DNA from: Dysidea avara
Taxonomy: Eukaryota > Porifera > Demospongiae > Dictyoceratida > Dysideidae
Assembly (NCBI RefSeq): GCF_963678975.1
Contig: NC_089275.1
Coordinates: 15,884,220-15,948,219, forward strand
Length of the DNA stretch: 64,000 bases
Direction of reading: 5' to 3'
The translations under genes were made by a program, and so were the position numbers. Shown here piece by piece: positions 11,301-23,300 of this stretch; position 1 is the stretch's first letter, and each line of letters starts with the position of its first letter. A model generated the notes under the pieces. The model saw nothing but the letters and a program-made list of their open reading frames with translations. It was not told the origin of the DNA and did no database searches.

Positions 11301-14300
11301 ATGACAGGATAGAGAAAGAGTGATCTAGGCTATTTGAGACTAGCCACTATGACAATACAAGGATAGTGTATAAAATGTAAAATTCAAATTCCACAAAACG
11401 TAGGGTCCCCGGGTCATGAATCCTTAGTCCCTGGGTCCACTGTTTTATACCTACCAGTTGCAATGTAACACGGTTAAGTACCTCCTTTTGGCAACAGTTT
11501 GGCCACTAATTAGTTCAAAGACATGAAAAGAAACCATACACTTCACCACCACACAAAGTAACAATTTACCAGGCTATGAATTTGGCCAATACATCAAGCT
11601 GATGAATCACTCTGGAATGAATATCCACAGCTTCAGTTTTACACTTACTTGCCTAAATGAACGGGAAGCAGTACAACTACTGGGCTGAATCAGCATATAT
11701 ACCACGCACTCAATAAATTAAGCCAACAAGGATTATTAATAATATTTAGCTACATTGCTAAACCACTGAGCAATGAATATCATGTTAGTTACACATATAA
11801 ATGTGAAATAGTACAACAGCTGGTCTAATTGGCCAGCTATTAATGACAAAAAACTAACTATCAAGACAGTAATTAGTGAGTAAAATTGTTCCTTGGGCAC
11901 AGCATGCAGCAATTGCCTGGCTTTTTTGCTTTTTCCATGTTAGAAATGGGCGCCTTTGATCCTGTATTTGATTTTTAAACACTTCTTTCTCAGTCCTGTG
12001 GCCCTCAGGTGCCGTCTTTACAAATTAGATACAAACCTCGTGGGTATGTTACAACCATAACATGTATCAGTAAGACTATATAGGTCTAATAGAACACATG
12101 GGTATGTACCTTTGGATGATAAGGACTAAGCACCAACCATCCACACAGTGAGAATGCTACGAAAATGATGGCCACACAACATAAAAACCACAGAACACTG
12201 GGAAGAGCTAGGGAAACTGTGATGAATAACACCTGAAATGGACAAGATTGTATGAACATGACAAAATGCAGCTAGTTGATTCTGATGAATTTAACATCCA
12301 TTGCAGCAAATTAGTGTGTTAGGCCAACATACATTTAAGGGTTCAAATGATATAAGTAGTCCAAATAAACCACACCATAGTAGCAATAGTCCAACTCCAA
12401 GCAAAAGTCTTACTGCTTCTAATAGACCAATGACAATCTCCTCCTATGACAGCAAGTAATAATTTCAGATACTCTTACAACAGTAAAGACAGTATCACAT
12501 ATAATACAAACTCATAGCATTAATTGAACATTATAGCAGCATGAATTTAATAATCTGCAGAAAATAAAATGCAACAAGCAAAATTTGAATCAGCAGATAG
12601 TTTTTTTTGTTGTTGCATTTTTCTCACATTATTAATTTAAGTTTACCCAACAGTTTTTGAAAAGGAACGGTTGCACCTTATTCGCATATAATCAAATGCT
12701 AACTCTAGACTATGGGTTACTACTATACGTACAGCCAATGAAATTTTTGGCTTGTAAAAAAACATCTGCTTTAAGGGTGAGCAAGAGTCTATAAATTAGT
12801 CACAAGTGGATCATAAGAACTATATACAGTGCTCCCTTGATTATCTGAATCTCTATTACCTAAACAGTAGAAATGACTGCTCTATTAGAGTATTTTGTCT
12901 AAGATGCAAGTTCTATTAGAGTAATAGAGGCTCTGTATATAAATGAATGGGGTTTGATTATCCAAACATATTGATTATCTGAACATGTCTTTGTCCCAAA
13001 GGGATCAGACAATCGAGGGAGTACTGTAATATACTCGTGTGTATCTATCTATTAGTGCCGAGCGATACTACCGTTTAGCGATATATCGCGATATTTTGAA
13101 AGTATCGATATCGCGATATTTTGTTATTAACTATCGTGATACCATGCCTGTACATTACTGTCATTAAAAATCCATTTGTTATGCTAAGAATCCTTGTAAA
13201 TGATAAAGTCCACCCATCTGGTTTCCCCTGCAGAGAGGTGTGAACACCATAACAACCTCAAAGCATGTGTTACAATAACTGTTACTGTAAACAAGGATGA
13301 TAGTGGCTAGTTTGCTATCACTTCCTGCAGGAATGCTGAGCAATACATTATGTGGCACCAGCTATGATTGACTTATTTGTAAGTATCGTGAGTATTGTGA
13401 ATAGTGGCTTTAGTATCGATCGTGATACTAAAATGGCAGTATCGCTCAGCCCTACTATCTATACAGTATTTTTTTTTAAATTGTTAAAAATGAAGTAGGG
13501 ATCTATGCAATAAAAAGTAGTGAAACAAGAGATGAATGATGGTATTACAGCATAGCTCGATGGGAAAGTCCAAGTTAAAATACTAGTTTGTTTAGTTTTT
13601 TTGTTGCAGCACAGCAGCTTATTAAAGTACGTACTGTGCCAAATTGGAAGCATATAGGTCCATAGTAGTGTGCATAACTTACCTTTGATCGTAGTAGCAA
13701 TGGCGCTCAGATCTATGACCTGTCTCAGTACGATGGTCTGCGTTCTATTCGAGGCCCGGTTCTATTCACCCTGACCGGAAGTTGTTCAAACGGACAGGCC
13801 TTTTCAATTGTCTGGAGCTTAGTCTCGACTAACAGGATGAAGTAATACAATTTCCACTCGAGTACTATTCAATCACATGAATCACTCACTGATCTCGCCG
13901 TCTGGCACCGAGTGGCTGAGTCAGTGTGTTCAGAGAAACAAGTTGTCGAGTATCAGTCCATCTCATTCATTGATTGCAGTCCAGGCGTTTGCAAAAGTCG
14001 AAGTGACAACTCAGCAGCCTTAATGTTTCACTTGCAACACTTGAAATTATAAGTGCCCTGCTCTTTCAGCAGCATAAGCGCTTTCTGAAATAATTTTGTG
14101 GCATCTACAGAAAAGTGTTGTTACGGAAAATTAATGCCTCGGTATGGTTTTGATGCTTGCAGAGGACAACCAACCTGATTGAAGATAAAAGGAAAGACAA
14201 GGCGTACAGGGTGCATACTCGTTGGAACCCCAAAAGGCACATCCCACTGGTGAGTTTGTTGCTGTGGCGTAAAATGGTGACCGTGCACTGCTTCGTTTGG

Positions 14301-17300
14301 GCTCTAGGTTTGCGACAGTGGTCAGGCAGTGGTCAGGCAGTGAGACTAAAATCGGAGTTTTTAAAATTTTATATCCAGCCACCTGTATGTGTTTTGTTGT
14401 ATTATATGGACTAGTACTATTCCGTAAAGGTGATTTTCGCCGTGTAAAATGTCTGTAGGATGATTTTTAAAGGCAGAATTTTGGGCGGCGCATGAAACAT
14501 TCACCACGATCCCTACTTAAATGGTACGACCATACCGTTTGATAGTGTCAGTGTTATTCTAGGTATAATGACTGCTACATAGCTATACCTTGTATTCACT
14601 GATGATCTTTAGAACAGTTCCAGAAAATATGAGAGTGTTTGTAAACAACATCAGGATATACCACTTGTTAAATAAGTGACTAATTTCTTTCCATCGTAAA
14701 TGCTTTTTATAGAATGCTGAGAAATGTAACTTCAGATCCTACAGCAAAATTAATTTCTTATATCATTACAGTACTGCTTAATGTATGCTGCTAAACAACA
14801 GTTGTAATGTAAAGCTTTTGCAGTCTGCAGCTGCAAAATGCATGTCATTCACAAATTTCCTAACTTTCACATAATAATACAAAGTACAGATAGTGCTTAA
14901 AATATGCATTATAAAAGATTATCAGTATGTAACAGTTGATCACAAAACAACAAAACAATATAAACAGTGTAACATCAAGCAAACGTTATTAGCATATGCA
15001 TAACAATTAGTTGTAATTAACATTTGACCTATAGCTAAACTCTGTAGAAGGTTGTAACTGTAAAACAACACCTGTACTATTGACTACTTATCTGCATTGA
15101 TGTCATAATTGACAAAATGGCCGTGTTAGTGTGGGGACTTTGTCACGTTTTTATTCGTAGTGACTAAAACGACCCTTGTTTGCGGCTTTCACAACACGGG
15201 AACATTGGATAATGAAGGTAAGAGGCTAGTTAGTGTGATGTGGCGATGTGAAATAATCCCACCAGGCGAAACCAGACCTAAGTTTTGAAATATAAAACAG
15301 TGCACATTTGTCTTGTAAGTAAGTAAGTATGCCTTAACTTGATTGCTGCAAACTTCAGCACAAATGGAGTGAATTAACGTTCTAAATTTGCTATGAATCT
15401 GATAATATCCATGGAGTTATGAATGTTTACTCACATATAAAATGATTGAAGTTTGCTCACGGCTACAGGATAAACCGAGTATGAGAATACCATCAAAATT
15501 GGTGTGTACAAAGACTGATTATTGTAGCAGTGCCTTTCGATGGTTTGAAAAACAATGGAGATACAGCTACAGAGTTATAAAGCAAAAACTAAACAAGTGT
15601 AAAATCTTAGGATTGAGATATTCTAATAGACCAGTCATTGTGGGTAAAAAAGGTGCAAAAAATGTCAAAAAAATTTACCAGAGTTTGAACCAGGGACCTT
15701 CAAATCCAACATTCACATCCTTAACCACTGAACCACTGCCATCTTGGCTGTTTACCTTACTTATTTTCTAATTTACAGATGAATATTCTTATTCTTACTT
15801 TTTGTTAAACGCTTATAATTTATAGCATGTTGTGTGTGTCCTATTAGAAGTTCTCAAAAAAAATGTGCATTCTATTAGAGTATTATTAGAGTATTATTAG
15901 AGTATTATTAGAGTATTATTAGAGTATTATTAACAAATATCATGCAATACAATACATATACAAGTCTGTCTTCAGTAATCACCATTGTGTAAGAAGAAAT
16001 GTGAGTAAAAAAGCCTCAAAGTCAGCCATAGGTTGGTTTTGGAGCTTTATAGTATATAGTACAAAAGGCTTTAGCCATGATTATCAAAATTTATTTTCAT
16101 TAAAATCACTACAGCTATTTCTTGGTCGCCACCTTGATTTCACAACTTTTTTCATCCAAGCTTATAAAGGCACACTATTTTTCACAGCTTGGTTTGTTTT
16201 TGTGTGGTGCATTGTACATGTGTGCTGTGTACACGCATGTTAGTGAATGCACAACCTTGCACAATTTTACTGTTAAACAGATAGAATAGAGGTATGTTCC
16301 TGATGACAATATCAGTAGTAGAAATACAGTAACATCCACAATTGTTGCTGTGGTCCTAAAATCATCACGGTCAAATCTTTTCAACTTTGTGTTCATTTGT
16401 ACATGAGCAAAAATGCCACTGTGTCGATCACTCTTAAGCAGGATATTGAAATGAACAATAGAATTAACTTTGTTGTACTCTTCGATGTCCCTTTCATTAA
16501 ACATAGTAAACAGGGTAAAATTGAAGGAAACAAAATTAACCCTAAAAAATAACCAAAAATACTTGTATGTACTGTTTTTCCACATGTAATTATTATACAC
16601 AGATAAAAAAAATGATAAACTATACATGAAAAAATATTCATGTGCCTGTGTACTGTACATGCATGTGTGATAAACAGCTTCATCATTCTGTGTGAGAAGT
16701 TCACATGGATTACTTATGCAGTAGGTTTGTGCCGATTATTACCCTGAAAATTGCAATGGTAATAGGTTAGCAAAAGCACCATCAAACATTATACCAGCAT
16801 AGCAGGGATAAATGGTTCTCAGGATTTTTAGTTAAAAGGAAAAATTAGGAATTTTAAGTTTGACTAGGGATCGTAGAAATAAGTGTAGTGAAACAAGGGA
16901 GGATGTCTACACCTGAAGATATACTAGTGGACGTTTAATCCCTACTTCAGTCTACTTTTTTTGTGATCCCTAATCGAACTTAAAATTCCTAACTTTTCCT
17001 TACACTTTCTGTTTTTTAACATTACAAGTACACAAAAAATTTGGAATTTTCAACTAGAGTAGGGACCATAGCACATCGATAAAAAGTACTGAAACAAGAT
17101 GGAGTAGTGCACAATATTAAATCATAGTAAAACAATAAGAAGTGTTATATCCCCTATCTACTGTACATAATGGAAATGCACAGTAGGGATATAACAATTC
17201 TTATTGTTTTACTGTGATTTAATACCATGCACTACTCCAGTTTGTTTCAGTACTTTTTATCAATGTGCTATGGTCCATACTGTAGTTGAAAATTCCAATT

Positions 17301-20300
17301 GTTTTGTGTACTTGTTTGTTAACTTTTTTGCAAAATAAAATAGCAGTACGAATCAAGAAGTGTTCAAAAGCACCTCTGCAATCAAAGTAGCCACTATGAA
17401 AAATCAAGACAATTACTTTATTACGAAGGGAAGCCATCATGTGCTACCACCAAATCGACACCTTTCGCTATCAGCAAAGATGAATGGAACACAAAGGAGG
17501 ACACCGGTAAGTCCATGAAGAATGAATTGTACATACTGTGGTATGCCAAAAGGCACCTCTTGTAACGAAGCAACATTGAATGGTGAAAAAATCAAGCCCA
17601 TAGCCTTAGCCATTATTGAGTTACGCTTGTCTGAAGGAATCAGTCAGTCAGTCAGAAGAAAATTCCTTTTTTTTGTAAAATTCCATAGCAATTTGTTGAA
17701 AGCGTTTCGGGGCGATCTGAAGACTTGTTTGGGCTTAGTTTTACCTAACCAATACTGCTTTGGGAATATTGAGGCTGGTTTTTGGGTTATGTGTTTTTGT
17801 AGGCCACACTTCCACCTTTGTGGTCCCTACTATACAGTACTATTGTACTGTATGATTATGACTGTTGAACCCGAGCATACCACAACAAACGAAAAATATG
17901 GCACCAGAGCAAGCGCTTTCGCTGGAACATGCACCCAACTATTAATTACTGACTCGAAAGTGAATTTAAGTGGCCATTTATGAAGCATTACAAATGAAGA
18001 ACAGTAGGAGAAGCATCTCTGCAATCAATCCAGTCACCACAGAACATACAGGCGATTCCATTTACAAATGTAGGGAAGCCATCACAAGTTATAGTTACCG
18101 CAAATCGACATCTTGGGCTGTCAGTAAAAAGAAATGGGACACAAAGCAGAACAAAGGTAAGTCCATGACCATGATACGTGTATTCTATGTACTGCGGTAT
18201 GCTTAAAAGCACCTATCGGGCCGAAGCAACATCGAGCAGTAAAAAGTCAGGCCAATAGCCTTAGCCGGCATCTAGTTACGCCTTGATTAAAGGCATTCAT
18301 AAGTAAGTCAATCAGTCAGCCAAAATTCCACTAAATAATTAACTTTTTTAGCAACCTATTGGATGCATTCAGAAGGAACTTTTGGACCCAGTTATAGCTA
18401 ACCAATACTGTCAAGGCACTATGAAGGTATTGCGAGGCTGGTTTTGGGGTTATACTGTTGGTCAGAAAAGCCCAAACCATCGTGATTCCTAACAAATAGT
18501 ACTTATCGTACTGTATGATGCACATGCCTAAAGATAGCAAGGAATAATGAACACAAATAATTCAGATTCACACCAGACTTGAAATGTGAATTCACATTAA
18601 TACGTCCTCGCTGTATTTCATAGCAATTAAGTTGTGCATTTGCGTTGTATACCAGTTTTTTTGCAAAATGTGTGAAAAGAACTGGAAAATGGGGAAAATG
18701 AAGAAATTAAGCCTAACTTTGAGGACTTACAAATACATACAGCTATTTTGCTGAAATTTGGAATGAAGGTGGCCAACTACTGTATAACAGAGATATACAT
18801 TTCAAACTGTCATAGTGGCAACACCATGCATGCATAAACGTACTATAGATCCACATACAACTGATATTGCATGCGTTATGATCATGAAGTGGATTTCTAA
18901 CTAATCAAAAGTACATACATATAATGAAAAGAGCAATGAACAAAGCAATAATATTACAATTAATTGTGATACATTTTATCAAAAGATCTAGTGTACATGT
19001 GTACTTACAAAATAGCTCTGTAAGTTATAGTTAAAGCACCGCTGTGTGTGTGTATGGAAAATACAGTACAAGGGTGTGTGTTGAGAGGCTAATACAGCAT
19101 GAGGCGAAGCAGAGTGCTGTTTTTGCCTTGAGACACCCCTGAGTGCTGTAGTTTTCGCACACACAATCAAGGCGGTGCTTTAAGTGTTATATTGTACTTC
19201 CTGGTCATCTGGCTTGGAGCGATTTTCTCTAGTACTCAAACTGCTGTGATTTTCGGTGATCAGGATATCAGTAAGTGTTTACCTACTAGCTGTAGAACGA
19301 ACTCATAGGATTAGTTTGGCTGGTTTTAGCGATTTACAGTGTGTTGTTTATGTAACATTCATAAATAAATTCTCCGCGTAACTGTACTGTATTTGCTAAA
19401 TTAGTTGCATAACTGTACTGTATGACTCATACAGTACAGTTATGCAGTTGATGAGTACTGTATGGACAATACGAGATGCGGCATCGCTTTGATCCTCTCA
19501 CGCAAAGTACAATATGTATAATTATGTTAAAGCATTGCAATGAATGCTTTAGGACAAATTGTCACTGAAGAAAGCTGGTGTAAAAGGAAAAATACATATA
19601 GCACAAGATGAAATCCAGTACTATAAGTACTATCTGAAGACTGGGGCCCACTCAAATTTCCCTGGGATAGCGGTGCCCCTTTGCTCTTATTACAAAAAAA
19701 AACAGACAAGTAGTGCATACCTTGGTAGCACAATAATTATTTCATTGTAAATCAGCAAGAAGAGTTGAATAATTACATCACGCAATCCAAGTAATTTCAA
19801 TATTTTCTATTTAATGCACAGCATCACGTGATCAAAAATTTCAGATGGAGAAGAGAGGAGGGGATCCAGTCTAATTTTCCACATCAGAGTTGTGAGTAAC
19901 AGCACAGCTTCTTTTGTTGGTGGGGTTAAGTGACCTAAAGTGCTACATAGACAAAAAAAACTCTATGGTGCCAAGCAGGGGTGTAGCCAGCCAATATTTG
20001 ATGGTTGGGCATAACATCAACTTAACTACACACACAAGAAACATGCTCACTTTCATGTGAGACATTACCAAAGAAAAATATGAAAAGTGTATGCACGCAA
20101 GGCCTACAGCTACCTATGCTATAGTGTAAACAAAATGCTGCTTGCATGCATATAAACATTTACTAGCTATATGCTATTCTATTAAATTTGTAGGGCAGGC
20201 ATCCACCGACAATCGTCGTAGTCAAGCATCACGTGACACCAAACTGCTGAATCTGCAATGTATACAGTTCATTACACATTTACTACAATCAACTGGCAGT

Positions 20301-23300
20301 ATAGCTTACAAACAAACCACCACATCGATATGTAATGCTTTTTCAATAAACGCCACGTGGCCCCAAATGAAGGCCAGGGGTGCTAATTTATGAACTATAA
20401 TGAGTCTTATCACAAATATGAGCATGCCAAGAAAGCTTCGTCCCAGACTTATAGCAGCCAATGTACATTTTGCATGAATCTGGTGTAAACCACAACTCGG
20501 TTAATCAGTACAAATTGTGCATGTGACAGTTTATAATGACTTGACCTTTTCTCCATTTCCAGCTCCATCTGCATATGCCATTATTGTTATCTAAAAGAGT
20601 ACGTTTTCCTGTTTTCTTTTATCAGCAGTAAGTTAGGCTATGCGGTAGCTACTTTCTTTATCAAAAAAATACGCTTGACAAGTCCACTGAAACGGAATCT
20701 TTTACTGTCAGCACCATTCACACTGCATCCTAAGGACAATTATCACACACTGTGACTTAGAGATACAGTACCACGACTATAGTGTACCACGCTCCGACTC
20801 CATTTTAAATTTCCAATTTAAACTGCACTAATGAGCGTGGCACGTGAAGTGTAATTATAGGGACTTCCCACGTAATGGATCATGTGATACATCATCTATC
20901 TCGATCCCTCTTTGAAGTCATGGTTCAACAAATGAGGTACACGTTTGTGCTTTACAATATTAAAGTATGGTTGTTTTGTGTGCTGTAATCCTTGTGTGAA
21001 TCTTAAACTACTTGTGATGGTTGGACAAACGTTTGTGATGGTTGGGCAAACGCCCGCCCATGCCCACCCTTGGCTACGCACCTGGAGTGCTAAGCAAGTC
21101 AGTGGAGATGAAAAATTGGTTACTGAATTAGGCCATACAATTACCTCAAGAGTTGGATTGGTATATAAAGAGTTGTGCACAGGTACAGATGGTTAAAAGA
21201 GAACAAGACAGTTGTAATTAGTTCTCTTTTTTAGCTTCAATATCATTCATGCAGTAGCATTAGACTAGTGAAATAAGCTGCAGGAACAGCAGCATAACTT
21301 AATATTAGTTAGCTAGACACATATGTGCACTTTTGAAACAGTTTTAAAACCAAATGTATGTAGAGTCCACAAAGGATGGCCTAACAGTTAGTTGCAAGCC
21401 AGCACAGGAAGCTGTGGCTATCATTTTACTGCAAACAAACACCTTGTATTGTCAGTGAAAAGAACTGAACACAAAGGAGGACAAAGGTAAGTCCATGATG
21501 TGTGCATTGTACGTACTGTGATATGCTAAAAGGCACCTGTAGGACTGTCTGACAGTGAAATGTCAGGCCAATAGCCTTAGCTGTTATCGAGTTGGGGTGA
21601 AGTGTGTGGGTGAGCGTACCCACCCATCCTTGAAGGCCTGGCTAAGATACTGTGTGCAATAGCCATAATCCCTATTGTTACAGTAATATAAACCACCCCA
21701 AAAACACCTTCGCTGTAAAAAAGGCGCGCCCAAGAAACTAAAAGTACCTGGAACCCAATGCAAAAAAACAAAAAGAAAAAACAGCTCAGCTGAAGTGAAA
21801 AGTAACTGGTAACTTAAAGAGCTGATATCTGAAGCGGCCAAGAATACAATTACTAAAGTTTAATCCATGCAAGAACACCTTGGCTATAATACAGGTGTGT
21901 ACATGAAAGTAACTGGCAACTGAAATGGCTGATATCTGAAGCGGCCAAGAATGAATGGTCATATACAACTAATTCAAAAATTTAACACTGAACCTTTATA
22001 ATTCAGCTGTGTTCTATATTCACTCTTGCTGCATCGTAAGGTAATTTCTTTTAACTCTAATTGGCTGGTAATTTGGCCGCCTTTTTTAATAGTCAGTATA
22101 ATAGAGCAAAAAAGGCGGCCAAATTACCAGCCAATTAGAGTTACTTTACGATGCAGCAAGAGTGAATATAGAACACAGCTGAATTATAAAGGTTCAGTGT
22201 TAAAGTTTTGAATTAGTTGTATTCATTCTTGGCTGCTTCAGATATCAGCCATTTCAGTTGCCAGTTACTTTCATGTACACACCTGTATTATAGCCAAGGT
22301 GTTCTTGCATGGATTAAACTTTAGTAATTGTATTCTTGGCCGCTTCAGATATCAGCTCTTTAAGTTACCAGTTACTTTTCACTTCAGCTGAGCTGTTTTT
22401 TCTTTTTGTTTTTTACATTGGGTTCCAGGTACTTGTAGTTTCTTGGGCGCGCCTTTTTTACAGCGAAGGTCTTTTTGGGGTGGATATCACTCATTTTTGT
22501 CAGTGATAGACTCTACATTTGGTTTAAAAGGTAATTTTTTTTTGGAAATGAGCAATTAACATTAATGCAGAATATTATCTTGGAGAGTCAGTAAAATCCA
22601 TACATAATAATGATTGTTTCATAACACCGTAAATTCTGAAGTATGAATTTACGGTGTAGTATGACTGTTCTATTAGAGTAGATCTATCTTTACTGCCTGC
22701 ATGTGACGAATATATCTCATATCTGTGCATGTTAAATGCTTCAGACACCTAATTAAACTTGCAAGTGCCTAACTAGTTCACAGTTGCTACACAGCTATAA
22801 ATACATTTGTAATTGTTATCATCATAATCATTTAACCATTTTTTAATATTTTGGTCACTACTTCAGGATTAGAGCAGCAGAGAAAGGAATAGAGGACTCA
22901 ACCATCAAGACTTGTATATGGGAGATGGGACAGCATTGCGATGGACAATGCCAGTACTAACCCCTCAAGGGTGTTGCAGTACAGTATAGATGCAAGACCA
23001 GAGCCTCGATCGTCACCTTTTGACTGTGGTCACAACTTCAGGATTGGAGCAGCAGAGAAAGGAATGGAGGACTCAATCATCAAGACTCGGTGAGATGGAA
23101 TAGTATTGCCATGGACAATGCCAGCACTAACCCCTCAAGGATGTCACAGTGCAGTATCGATACAACCACTCCAACCAGTGCATAAGACCAGAGCTTTGAT
23201 CATCACCTTTTGACTGAAATTTTTATACTTGAAGCAATTGAAACAAAAAAGTTGTAGTACTTATACTTTCCTGAGGGAGCATGTCTCCAGAATCCCAGAC

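Larger units (their letters stand above)
15300..15990. mobile_element. Decayed composite-element relic, A intron 5
   Basis: Matches 44400-44900 in gene B's intron 5 (phrases CTACAGGATAAACCGAGTATG, ATTGGTGTGTACA, TTTCGATGGTTTGAAAA, ACAGCTACAGAGTTA) and, more distantly, the composite body at 33.9-34.2 kb. It contains the SINE below and lacks the minisatellite. Confidence 0.6.

Noticed and set aside
15672..15748. Functional tRNA gene
   Set aside because: A and B boxes are present but no clean cloverleaf or acceptor stem can be formed, and a second decayed copy exists. SINE head preferred.
17369..18525. Helitron
   Set aside because: A 3' hairpin is present, but the CTRR end, the TC start and insertion between A and T are not seen.
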